Below are positions 42,215 through 51,637 of a stretch of 51,637 nt of DNA, piece after piece. Within the stretch, counting starts at the first letter, position 1. The number at the start of each line of letters is the position of its first letter. The notes under the pieces were generated by a model, which saw only the letters and a list, made by a program, of their open reading frames with translations, made no database searches and had not been told where the DNA came from. The DNA comes from Mesotaenium endlicherianum (Eukaryota > Streptophyta > Zygnematophyceae > Zygnematales > Mesotaeniaceae): the NCBI GenBank assembly GCA_009602735.1, contig WELA01009562.1, positions 13,005 to 64,641 on the forward strand. Direction: 5' to 3'. The translations under genes were made by a program, and so were the position numbers.

Positions 42215-44101
42215 CTACTCTTTGGGTTCAGGTGGGGGCTTTTCGCCCTCATCTTGACCTTCAGGCTTTTCTGCCTGATTGTGAGGAGGTGGAGTGGCAG
42301 GCTTCGTAGCTTGCTCCTCCGCTGATTTAGGCTCGGCGGCCTGCTTCCTAGGCTTTTTACCTTTTCCGATGGATTGTCGCCTCTCGTGTTGATTGGGGTA
42401 TGTCAGACGCCTCCGGATGGGCTGCCTCAAGAACCTTTCTTCATCTGCTGCAGTCCAGCTGATGCCTGTTCCTCCCTCTTCACGTGGCGGGGGCGGGTTT
42501 GGCAAAGGCCACCCTGATGGATCTGCTCTGGGGTCAATTGTCCAACCCCACTTGCGCCTCATAGTAGTAATGCGCGCAAAGGTTGTGCCAAACTCCTCCC
42601 TGGCTGGTGGCGTAACCGTCCATGCTTGTGTCAAAGTCTGCTGTCTTTGAGCCGCAGCTAGTTGTGCGTATACAACATTTTCTGCTGTCAAGCGGCTTAT
42701 GGTGCTTCTCAGCTCTACCAGTTCCCTTTCAGAAACTGCAGATGTCCTAGGGGCTGAACTGTCCTTTTCCCACGTTTCAGCGGCTGAAGGACGCACCATG
42801 GGAATGTGAATTCCCAGTGCCATGGCTTTGCGAATCAAGCCATCCTCTCCTTCTCTTTGCAAAATCTCCAAGATAGGTTGCAGAGGTGGAGCCATGGTTC
42901 CTTTTGGAACCCCTTCTCTTTGAGCTGTTCCCCTATACTTGAGATAACGCATCAGCATCCGCCTGAAAGGTGCATTCCCTTCCCGGGCCACCTTTCTTGG
43001 TCTGCTTGCGCGACCGCGAGGCTTACCTGGTGTTGGTTCCACCTTAGCAGTACAGGCAGCCACTTCTTGCGGCTGTTGTAGCTGATGGGGGGTAGCTTCT
43101 GGTGCTGGAAAACTGGCGCTTGGAGTGCTGGATATAGGCAACCTCAGATCGTTGTATAGATTTGATGGGCTGGGCCCCTCATTTATCAAGTGGTCGGCCA
43201 CACAGTCATCCGTCCTGAGCTCTTGTAGCTCCAACAGATCCAGCTCTGGGGTAGGAAAACGTGGAATTTCTTCCTGTGTCTCCTCGTCATTGGTGACTGA
43301 CGGCAGGTCGAACCTTGGAAGGTCTGGCATTTCTGCCTCATCTTCAACTGACTTCTCCACTCTAGGTGATGGTGGCTCTTCATCATTATCTGTGTTGAGC
43401 TTCGCCAAGTTGACAATGGCTGATTGCAGCGTGCTTGCTGCCTTAGCCACTTCCTTTTCCTTGTGCTGTCGAGCGTCTGCTTTCAGCAGCTGCTCCATGA
43501 TCTGCCTTGTAATGGATTCAGCTGTCTGACTGGCTGAACCATGCTGTTGCCCCTTAGCCTGCGGCTCTGAGCTCATCAAGGCAGGTGTTGTAGACAGTTT
43601 CTTGTCCAACTCCTTCGGGCGTTCTTCGAATATCACTCTGAGGCATATTGTCTTTGCAGACCCTCCAGAATCTCCTGAATTCTGGCTACTCTCTTCAGCC
43701 CATTCACCAATATTGCACTGGCGTTCTCGCCCTAATACTTGGTTTATAAAAGATCCAATTTCTTCAGGCGTTGGCTTAGGGGTCTTCTTCTCAGACTCTT
43801 CTGACATGTCTTGTAACGGCGCCTGCTCTGGTGAAGACGATAGACACTTTTGGTTAGCTTCCCAGCTACTCGAGCTTTCCTGCCAGTAGTCTCCGTGCCC
43901 AGCTGCTCTTGGGTTGAGGTGGGTATCGTACCCTGATCTGGCATCTCCTGGAGTCTCCTCACGCCTTGATGTCGTGGCTCCGGAAAGTGGGCTCCCAAAT
44001 ATCTGGCTGTGAGTGGCGTTTCTCACAGATGATGGGATGTCCTGCATATCGTCTTCTACGCTTGGCAACGGCGTTGCCTGCTCAGGCGCCTGGTCCCCCA
44101 T
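42215..44101 (-). CDS. Copy B linker ORF, unknown function (~628 codons)
   Basis: A fully open frame from ATG 44101 (MGDQAPEQATPLPSVEDD) to the shared UAG (42217-42215); the true protein is probably continuous with the methyltransferase, separated by a TAA just upstream. It is Pro/Glu/Gln-rich with low hydrophobicity: an acidic first half, a predicted helix TAESITRQIMEQLLKADARQ, a basic patch RASRPRKVAREGNAPFRRML, a conserved EGEDGLIRKAMALGIHIP, and a Lys/Pro-rich end. No known domain recognised. It stayed open while the rest of copy B decayed, possibly by chance. Confidence 0.7.
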   Translation of the reverse strand: MGDQAPEQATPLPSVEDDMQDIPSSVRNATHSQIFGSPLSGATTSRREETPGDARSGYDTHLNPRAAGHGDYWQESSSSWEANQKCLSSSPEQAPLQDMSEESEKKTPKPTPEEIGSFINQVLGRERQCNIGEWAEESSQNSGDSGGSAKTICLRVIFEERPKELDKKLSTTPALMSSEPQAKGQQHGSASQTAESITRQIMEQLLKADARQHKEKEVAKAASTLQSAIVNLAKLNTDNDEEPPSPRVEKSVEDEAEMPDLPRFDLPSVTNDEETQEEIPRFPTPELDLLELQELRTDDCVADHLINEGPSPSNLYNDLRLPISSTPSASFPAPEATPHQLQQPQEVAACTAKVEPTPGKPRGRASRPRKVAREGNAPFRRMLMRYLKYRGTAQREGVPKGTMAPPLQPILEILQREGEDGLIRKAMALGIHIPMVRPSAAETWEKDSSAPRTSAVSERELVELRSTISRLTAENVVYAQLAAAQRQQTLTQAWTVTPPAREEFGTTFARITTMRRKWGWTIDPRADPSGWPLPNPPPPREEGGTGISWTAADEERFLRQPIRRRLTYPNQHERRQSIGKGKKPRKQAAEPKSAEEQATKPATPPPHNQAEKPEGQDEGEKPPPEPKE

Positions 44102-44128
44102 GGGTGTATCCTCTCTTTCTAGAGGTGC

Positions 44129-45493
44129 TTATAATTCATTGGTCCGATTATCGATCTGGTCCAACAAATCCTGGCATCTCATCAATTCAGCCACCCTAGC
44201 TTCCCTGAATGCTCTGTCTCTGGCAGCTTCCGCTGCGTCTCTTTGCACACCGTATTCTTCTTGTTGCTGATGTGCCGTCCTGATAGCTCTCTGATCAGAT
44301 TTTGGCACCACATGGACCCCAATTGTCACTAGTCTTGGCCTCGGCATAGGCTTGTCAGTGAAGGTCAGCTGCTGCCACGTCATGATTGTTTCCACCAACC
44401 AAGTCATAAAGTGTTGCCCAATCATGTTGCCAAAAATCTTTGCAGCTTCATCTGACCCTACAGCACCGGCTATATGCCGAGCTATGGTGTCGGGTATTCC
44501 AAGGCATTTGCCCTTCTCCACCGCAGTAGGCTCTCTCCAAACGGCGTCTCTTTCATGCATGTCTTTGACCATTCCTGGTCCACCTTCTATGAAGGCTCAA
44601 GATCTTGGATATGCTGTGAAGGTTGGCAATACCACCCTTGGCTGACCTGGTTTGTTGATGACACACTGTGGATAGGAATCCCTCTTGGCCACTGGCTTGG
44701 TATGCACCGCCAGCGCCTCTTCCACTGTCAATGCCGTTGGTGATCGCCGTGTAATGTCCTCCATCTCTCTCAGGACCTCAATAGACATGCCGTTGGTCCA
44801 ATATATTCTGGCCCTATGGGATAATCCTCCGTGCTTGGCGTCGTTGATTAGCACATGATGGCCCAAAGTGGAGTCGAAAATCAGTCATGGTTCTCCCGGC
44901 TTCATTTGCTTGTAATCCATTCTTGGATGCACATTCTCAATCACAAACACTGGTGGGTAGTAGTGCTGTCGTTCCCGCAGCATGCTGATGTTTTTCACCA
45001 TCCATCCTTAGTGTTGTGCTCGTGGATCACTGAATCCCCTCCTGTTTCCAGCTTGAGAAAACGGTTGACAAGGAAATCCAGCGAAGATCCAGTCAATCCT
45101 GTAGCCATACAGGCCTTCAGGCTTCACATTAATAATGTTGCCTCCGGCGATGCGCTCGACATTGCTGTATGCGGGCACCAACCCTTTAAAATGATGCATT
45201 TGCCGCATCTGATTCAAGACTTCTCTGAATGCTAAAAAAGCGTGGTCGTCATTGTCCACATACAGGACTTTGGCCACCTGTATTCCTCGCTGGATCAATG
45301 CTATGGTCCCTGACCCAAGTCCGGCAAATAATTCCAACACCACTACTTCCCTTTTGCAAAAAGGATCTCCTATCCTGACAATGCCTTGCGGCAGCGGCTC
45401 AACTCCAGGCATCAGATTTGCAGTGGAGGAAACTGGGTAGGGTACTGGCAGCAACTCTTGCGGGCCGCAGTTTCTACTACTCACAGTTTCCAG
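44129..45493 (-). pseudogene. Copy B C5-cytosine DNA methyltransferase
   Basis: One frame with four stops in total: the TAG at its start, then stops near 45009, 44885 and 44598, all replaced by sense codons in copy A. Motif I (VLELFAGLGSGTIALIQRGI) with VDND is complete here, unlike copy A, followed by GFPCQPFSQAGNRRGFSD (catalytic Cys near 45068), VFVIENV, SHRARIYWTNG and IFGNMIGQHFMTWLVE. After motif X comes a Glu/Arg-rich helix. Because the two copies are damaged at different places, the ancestral domain was clearly intact when the family spread. Confidence 0.88.
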
Positions 45494-46286
45494 CTACTTC
45501 ATGATCCGGGGTTGCCATACCAAGGGTGTTGGCATGTTGAGGCTCGTATAGCCTTCCTCTTCTTGCTTCATGATGTTGTCACAGGCTTCTGGGTACCTGT
45601 CGTTAACGCAGCAGTCTAGCAGTCCGTAGTTTGCTTCTCCTGTGCAAACCATCTTCACAGGAATTTCTCCTGCCGGCTGCCGATCTGTTGACTGGTAAGT
45701 CACCCTCTGCTTCCGCAGATCAATGACCATACCCAAGGGAATCAGTGCTTCTGTTCCCAAGAGATTATCATAGTTTTCGGCCTTCGTCACTGTGCACTCC
45801 ATGAGTAGTGACGCCTCTTGAGGTTTCTCTTGATTTACTGTGATCTTCACAGGCTTGCGGGTAAACACACCAGACTTTGAGACTTGTCCTGAGGCAGTTC
45901 TCAACTGGAAAGGACTCTCTTTCAGGTCCCTTGCCGTCAATCCTAGAGCTTTCACAGCTCGCTTTCCCAAGATGACTGGCTGTGCGCCTGTATCCAATAG
46001 AATGTTGGGCTGTATCCAATAGAATGTTGGGAGCTGCCCAGTTGTTGAAGATTAATGCACCATCCCTATTTTGCACTCTCACGGTGCTGAAATTGGTGGG
46101 CAATGAGGCGCTATTCGCACCTTCCTCAGCTATATCCAGCTGATGTCCGGCTTCTTCAACCGTGAATGGGTAAGTGATATTCAAATCAGCGAGAGAAAGC
46201 AAAGGAGCGTGTTGGATCCGGTGTTCCATTAGGGCCTTCAGCTTCTCCAGCAAAAAACTAAATGTCTTACGCGTCCTGGGCCTGGC
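45494..46286 (-). pseudogene. Copy B aspartic protease, broken at the active site
   Basis: The active-site motif DTGAQPVILGKRAVKALG is preserved in one frame (from 45997), but a direct duplication of 22 bases just upstream (45988-46031) shifts the frame exactly at NILLDTG. The rest (PFQLRTASGQVSKSG, LLGTEALIPLGMVID) is intact up to a TAG at 45496-45494, where copy A has a Gln codon. Confidence 0.8.
45988..46031. repeat. 22-bp tandem duplication in copy B protease
   Basis: CTGTATCCAATAGAATGTTGGG occurs twice head-to-tail. Copy A has one copy. Replication-slippage type damage. Confidence 0.9.
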
Positions 46287-46289
46287 TTG

Positions 46290-48161
46290 TCATAGCTGCG
46301 AGATCTCATTTTCATCCAAAGTGATCCGGAAAGTCTGAGGAAGCTTTGCAACATTCCTTGGCACCAGACGGTTGTGATCTGCTTGCTCGGCAGCCGTTGC
46401 GTCCACAGACTTTTCAGGCATCAGCTTCTCGCCTTTGCAGACGGTCTTTTCTGCAATATCTGCATCATAGTAGACATTGGGCGCATTCAGTTTCGCAAAC
46501 TGAGCTTTCAACTCAGCGATTTCTGCACTCATAGCTTCATACTTCTGGTTACCCTTGCGGTTACCAGAGCCACCCTTTTCTTTCTTTTGTTCCTTGTCTG
46601 CCTCTTTCATGGCAGCATTTGCCCATGGCGGTTTTAAATTTGGGTTCTTAGACCAGCACTCATCTTCTGAATGTCCCTTCTTGTTGCAATGTGCACATAT
46701 CTGCGCTTTGCTAGCAGATAGTTGCTTAGCATCTGGGTACAAACAATCCCTCTTCTGATGTCCTGATTTCCCGCAATTCCAACAGCTCTCTGCTATTTCA
46801 GCAGTGTTGGCATGCTTCGCAAACTTATTGAAAGACCCGCTCTTTTTATTAAACTGAAAATTAGAGCTGTTGGCCTTAGGCGGAGAGGACTCCTCCCTCC
46901 TCTCAGGAGCCATAAGCGTCCTGGAAGCCTCTTTGTACCACACTTTACGTTCTTCGACATTGCGTGCTATTTCAGCCACCTCGTCGATGTCCCAGTCAAT
47001 CCCGTGCTTTGCGGACAGATGTGGCCTGACGTCACGATCTGTTTCCTTGCCCAAGCACAACAGAAACTTGTCAGCCACTATTCTGGGCTCGTATATTTTT
47101 GCCTTTTTGGCGAGGCCTACCAATCTGGATTTAACCTCCATTACTGTCTTGTTCTTTTGACGGACAAAATGCACATACCGGTGCACCTTAAGACTGCGAT
47201 CCTCTGGGAATCGTGCTTCAAGCAACTTAAAGAAACGGCGCAGACAATACTCGGGGTCTAGCTGGTCATCCCCAACCTCCATATCCTTACGACAGCTAGC
47301 CAAGGCTTGCGCATGGCTTGCCTCTGTTGTGGCGCTATCGCCTTGCTGAACCTGAAGAGGTGCAGCTCTGCGTGTTACTCGTTCCTGAGCATTAGCAATC
47401 TTTTCAGACAGTTCTGCACACACCTTTCGCAATTCTGCGACAGAGCCGGCATCATCGTTCTGAGTAGTAGCCCTTTGTTGACCCTCAGTGAGTTGCCTCA
47501 TGGCCTCTGTTAATTCTTGTGTTAGTGCAGCTAAGTCTATGCTCTCAACAGGTGCAATTGTCACTGTTCTTCCTGAAGATAAAGCAAACATTCAGGCTTT
47601 CGCAGCCTCTTTCTGGATTTTCAAATCCCTTGCCCTTTTCTGTTCTCCAAATGCCCATTCCTGAGTGAGATCCTCATCCTTCCGGAATTGGCGATATAGT
47701 TGCAGGGCATCCTTGTCCAAGTACTGAACCAAGCCTATAAATGCAACAGATTGCGTATAAGAAGAATCCTTCCGAATCTTCTCAAAGACCTCTGCCCAAT
47801 AGATCTGATCAAACTCTTCGAAAGTGAGACCGTTTCCGCTGATTCGTCCGCTAAAACACTTTGCAGACAGATTGAACTTAGGATTTTCATCCCGATCATC
47901 ACCGGCCATTTCGAATGGTGACCAGGACTCACTGACTCTTCCCCACACGTCTTGCTCTCTGCCCAAATCAGGTGCAAAGGCTCGTGTGTCATCCGGGTTC
48001 TCACCGCTTGCGGAGATATGACAAGACTCGTCTCTCGACGGTTGCTCACTCCACCGGTTGTCAGTATGCTCAGACGTCTCACTTTCTCGTGGACTCTGGC
48101 TAGAATCAGAACCTTCTGCAGGCTCCACAGAGTGGTAGAGTCTTCCACTCCTCAACCGCAT
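46290..48161 (-). pseudogene. Copy B Gag
   Basis: Same start as copy A (ATG 48161, MRLRSGRLYHSVEP). A stop at about 47591-47589 interrupts it after QKEAAKA, and a TGA at 46289-46287 (from CGA) ends it before the protease. Both CCHC knuckles are intact: CWNCGKSGHQKRDC and CAHCNKKGHSEDEC. It packages RNA and forms the particle in related elements. Confidence 0.85.
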
Positions 48162-48282
48162 ATACAGTTGAATTTCTCCATGTCCCCTACCGAGTTGAAC
48201 ACCGGCAGCCTTCACAGGCCTCAATCCCCAACTGACTTGGGAATTCTTGTTCACCTGAACCGATCAACAAGTTCTCAGAAGT

Positions 48283-49507
48283 AGGACTGAAGCGTCTTAC
48301 TTCCACACAGGCTTTCACCCAAGTTGAGGGTTTATAGAATGAACAAGTTTTGTGGTTTGCAGAAATCACGTCTAAGCAGCTTGACATGCAATGCCAGATT
48401 CCGAGAAAATCGCCCTTCAAGGCTTTCGCTTAACTTCCACAAGTCACAGCTTACAAAACTCTGAAACTGCACATCTATGCTGGCCTGGTCTGAGCTCTTC
48501 ACTCAACACCGCGCCTTAACAGCTCTTCATTGCTCGGCTGGGCTCACTCAGTTCTTCACTGAGAGCTTTACTTGTTAAGACTACTCTTGCTATCAGCAAT
48601 TCGACAATTGAGACTTCTGAGAACTTGGAAACTAACACAGCACTCACCATTTTAAGTGACCCTCGCACGCTTGTGGCGTTTGACCCAAATCCGTGCTAAT
48701 CTCCTAACAGATTCTATTTTGCAGCTCTCTACTTTCTACCAGCGAGATCCTCTCTTGGGAACTCATGAGGTCTAACCTTTCTATGATACACTTAGGAAGA
48801 AATCTTCCAGCGTCGGCAGAAGCGTGGCGTCTCGGCTCTTCTATGGCCTTGGGAACTCCTTCTTCTTTGTGCTCCTTCTGCTCCTTCAGCTTCCTTTGAC
48901 AACGATGCGAGCAAGAATGAGGCAGCTTCAGGCAGGACTCGTGCCTTTCACAGGCACCGCACATTATCCTCTCTCGAGAATGACAGTGCTTAGTCACAGT
49001 GCTTAGCCTGCATGCCGTCCTTACCTAGCAGCTCTCACACAGCTTAGGAGTTGTCATCCAGCATGCATGCATGCCTTGGGGATTGTCGCGCGTGACTACT
49101 TAGCCTTTTAGCTGACAATCATAACTATGTGGCTGGCTGGCAGCGTTTAGGATGAACGCTCAAGCCGTGACTAGTCACCTGAGGGTCTTGGCCGAGGTGG
49201 CACACAACGCCTCTGCAACATTCCTGCTGTACTTGGCTTAGATAGCCAATTGATCAGTACCTTTCCGGGCACTTGCTGGTTCCATACCCCTAGCCTTTCG
49301 GCTGACTACTCCGTCCAAATCCCCATCCATCCCTGGGTGTGGGTTTGACGTGTCGTGACCACTTTGACAGTGATAACGACTTTGACATGACCGCTGACTG
49401 AGATAACTCAGTCCTTTGGTCGGTGAGTCAACACTGACTTCCCGTACCTGGGCGGCCGTGACTTGCGCTGAGCGTGCGGCACCGTCAAGTGGATAGCAGT
49501 CGCGACA
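48283..49507 (-). repeat. Copy B repeat A1
   Basis: 1,225 bases, beginning TGTCGCGACTGC and ending CAGTCCT. It carries the TTAAAATG box and the AAGTTCTCAGAAGT primer-complement (around 48625-48611), as in copy A, and is followed by the matching primer site ACTTCTGAGAACTTG (48282-48268). Confidence 0.9.
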
Positions 49508-49511
49508 TTAT

Positions 49512-50723
49512 CAAGGGCAAACATGGAATTTTTTTAGTTTGTGGTAAACAAGCATATATTTAATTCATATTTATGCTACAACTTTACAGCTTGTGTAAAT
49601 TTCACAAACAGTTGTAATGACATGTTATAGAATCTGTCTAAACCTAATTGTGAGTACAATTATTGGACTTCAACTGGGCAGATTGGGCAACACCTCGCAT
49701 GCAGCATTACGTTCTACATTGGTGTCCAGTTAAGAACTGCCGTATAGGGTATTGTGAACACTAGCTAAACAAACCATGGAAACCAGGTATGATCGCAATA
49801 ACTTGGAAAACAAATATGATGTTCATGTATATCAGAGGTGAGCACGTATACACCGGCTACCAAGTGATAAGCATATGGATATCATATACTATTCTTTCAA
49901 TTACCTAATTCAGATACATAGTAGACCCACGTGGGCCCTGCACTCCCAATCATAATGTATGAATACGAGAGCTCCAAGTGGCCAATTATGGACACGTAGC
50001 ATGCTATGTATTTGAAAATGCGTATGAATTTAAAAAAAGCAACAAATAACAATATGTCAAGGGAACCAGACACGCGGCAAATAGCAACCGCGTGACGATA
50101 GGACATTAAATGCCACCGCGCAAATGCAAACCAGGGTGTGGTACGATGGTGCTTGGTATACATCCTGGCCTAATGCAGGAAAGTACACAAGGCTCCATCG
50201 ACAAGCTTGGCCTGCACTACAAACAGTTGATGAAACTTGCTGAGTATTTGAACCTAAAACAATGGGACTTGGTCCCCAACCGAGGAGACCTAATTGCCAA
50301 TGAGGAGCACCACAAAAATGTGCAATATGACATGAACTTCAGCAAGGTGGCTCACTCCTGCCTCGCATCAGTACACACACCAAGGATCAAGTACATGGAG
50401 TTTGGTGCTAGTCGAAAGACCTTTGGGTGCAGCATTACACAATGACGATACCCTACGAAATTCACCAACCGAAAGGGTGTAAGCAACGCACAAATAAAGG
50501 TAAGGCTAACAAGCTTCAAACAGGCTGGCAGCCTACTTCAGAAGAAAGCAGTAGTGGAAAAAGTGCCCCCGTCACAAAGCATCCCCTTCCTATTCATGAT
50601 GCACATTTGACATCAGTACTCGCATGTCTACTGGAAGGTAACCCAAGATGCCAGAGGAGAGCAGGTCTCGTTCACCTACCCAGTGAAACGCGGGGCATGC
50701 TAGCTGCGGATGCTCTGGCCTGT
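49512..50723. other. Intergenic DNA downstream of polycystin gene 2
   Basis: AT-rich to about 50100, then mixed. It should hold the 3' UTR of gene 2 (minus strand). No repeat family recognised apart from one uncertain plus-strand open frame described separately. Confidence 0.5.
50110..50445 (+). CDS. Hypothetical ORF, unrecognised
   Basis: 111 codons from ATG 50110 (MPPRKCKPGCGTMVLGIHPG) with a plausibly protein-like middle (YKQLMKLAEYLNLKQWDLVP). No domain, no splice support and no neighbour that explains it; it may be chance or a transposon remnant. Confidence 0.15.
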   Translation: MPPRKCKPGCGTMVLGIHPGLMQESTQGSIDKLGLHYKQLMKLAEYLNLKQWDLVPNRGDLIANEEHHKNVQYDMNFSKVAHSCLASVHTPRIKYMEFGASRKTFGCSITQ

Positions 50724-51560
50724 TCAACGAGGAGACGTGGCAGGCAAGCTAGTGCTGGCGTCAGCCTCCCTCTTGGAGTCAGCATCCCTCTTCTGCCCAG
50801 ACAGGACCGGGCGGAAGCTGCTTCCTTTCGGACCACCCTTGAGCTCCTGCAACTCCGCGACCACTAACGCGAGCGTTGCAGCCTGGTCCGCGAGCGCTTG
50901 GCCCACATGCACGAGCATATTCTGCACGGCCATCACCGTAACACCCTCCACAGGTCAGTCATTATCCCCCCCAAAACCCCACCCAGTCCTCCTGCTCCTG
51001 GAGGCGTCCTACAACTGACCAAATTGGCAAAAGAGGGACAGGCATGGCAAGGCACCTCCAAAGGCATACTCACAGCATTCCTGAGCTACCTACAGCAAGC
51101 AAATGCAGACGACGGCCCAGCAAGGACCTCTACGACATACAGCTGCCTCCCACCTGCCAGGTTGGTCAAGATTGACCCAGTCAGCGGGCCGGTTAAGGCA
51201 GCAGCAACACTTCCCAATGATCTCTATGATACCGAACAAACAGCACATCTAGCTTGGAGCTGGAGAAGAAAGCAACGGCAAGGGCACAAGGAACATGAGG
51301 TTGCACACAGTACTTTGCGGGGGTGTGACCCCCGGCAATAAGGGAAAAGAGCTACACGCTACGCTCTGCATAACAAAGACACGTAGCAAGAAGGTTACCT
51401 TAAGCAATTCTGTGTCGCGGTTCACGCGCTTCTTTTTTTCTAAATTCTTAACCGCCTCCTTTGCGACAGGAGTCACGCCGAAGCGCACAAAGAGAGACCG
51501 TGTCGCAATCTCGGGCTGGACAGCCTTCTTGGACATCTTGCCATATGGCCCTTGTTCAAC
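50724..51560 (-). CDS. Polycystin gene 2 (tandem paralogue), 3' end only
   Basis: Exon 51560-51399 encodes GKMSKKAVQPEIATRSLFVR and FGVTPVAKEAVKNLEKKKR, the same length (54 codons) and phase as exon 4149-3988 of gene 1, with 38 of 54 residues identical. The terminal exon, about 50945-50724, encodes VQNMLVHVGQALADQAATLA then LVVAELQELKGG and stops at TGA 50726-50724. It parallels the coiled coil of gene 1 (SELQELK). The channel core lies beyond the window. A small exon between them may be missed. Confidence 0.75.
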
Positions 51561-51597
51561 CTGCAGCACAGGAAACTGATCAGGGTCACCTTTCAGA

Positions 51598-51637
51598 AAC
51601 ACACACACACACACACACAGAGAGAGAGGAGGGGGGG
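51598..51637. repeat. (AC)n-(AG)n-G-rich microsatellite at the window edge
   Basis: AC repeats pass into AG repeats and then a G run at the last base. It lies in the intron upstream (minus strand) of the gene 2 exon at 51560, and is a likely assembly stop. Confidence 0.9.

Larger units (their letters stand above)
38047..49507 (-). mobile_element. Retrotransposon copy B: same family as copy A, opposite strand
   Basis: An 11.5-kb element read on the minus strand: A1 (49507-48283), internal region, B1 (39113-38771), A2 (38768-38390, internally deleted), B2 (38389-38047). Ends are TGTCGCGAC and AGGCACGACA-type. TTAT lies on both sides on the plus strand (38043-38046, 49508-49511). It carries the same genes as copy A but different damage: stops in Gag, methyltransferase, RT and integrase, a 22-bp duplication in the protease, and frameshifts near 41080 and 39365. 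The linker is fully open here. Divergence from copy A is considerable, so the two are separate insertions. Confidence 0.93.

Noticed and set aside
1..51637. tRNA, rRNA or CRISPR arrays
   Set aside because: None seen; the only short repeats are microsatellites and the transposon repeats.

Overview
The window is nuclear DNA of a eukaryote with many introns, most likely a flagellated green (or related) microalga. The evidence is a long minus-strand polycystin-type cation channel split into about 32 short exons, a second polycystin paralogue cut by the window end, and abundant Ty3/gypsy-type retroelement DNA. I cannot name the species. Both window ends run into simple repeats and there is a single N at 15779, so this may be a whole draft contig.

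Layout. Positions 1-1.5 kb hold the probable 3' end of a plus-strand gene with an Ala/Gly-rich acidic tail. Positions 3.08-20.18 kb hold polycystin gene 1 on the minus strand. It reads as N-terminal cytoplasmic exon, TM1, a large Cys-rich extracellular region with a cupredoxin-like module and an LNR/Notch module, the polycystin (TOP) domain, TM2-TM6 with pore, and a C-terminal coiled coil. One of its introns holds a broken antisense gypsy pol fragment. Positions 50.7-51.56 kb hold the last exons of a tandem paralogue on the same strand. The 30 kb between the paralogues is almost entirely mobile DNA.

The main discovery is a retrotransposon family present twice, in opposite (tail-to-tail) orientation: copy A (21423-33529, plus) and copy B (38047-49507, minus). 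The coding order is Gag (CCHC knuckles), aspartic protease, C5-cytosine DNA methyltransferase, long linker, in-frame UAG, reverse transcriptase, RNase H, integrase, PHD finger. Both copies are decayed by different mutations, so comparing them separates family features from damage.

The repeat architecture is not that of a normal LTR element. Both copies read A1 - internal - B1 - A2 - B2 (split direct repeats), with ends TGTC...GACA flanked by a 4-bp TTAT duplication. A polypurine tract sits just before B1. A primer site sits just after A1 and is complementary to a sequence inside A itself, which suggests Tf1-like self-priming. The LTR made by reverse transcription would therefore be B+A, yet the inserted unit is that molecule circularly permuted. 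It contains an end-to-end LTR junction (A2|B2) and is opened at a palindrome between B and A. Shared oddities of both copies are the UAG codon between linker and RT and a Lys in place of the integrase catalytic Glu.
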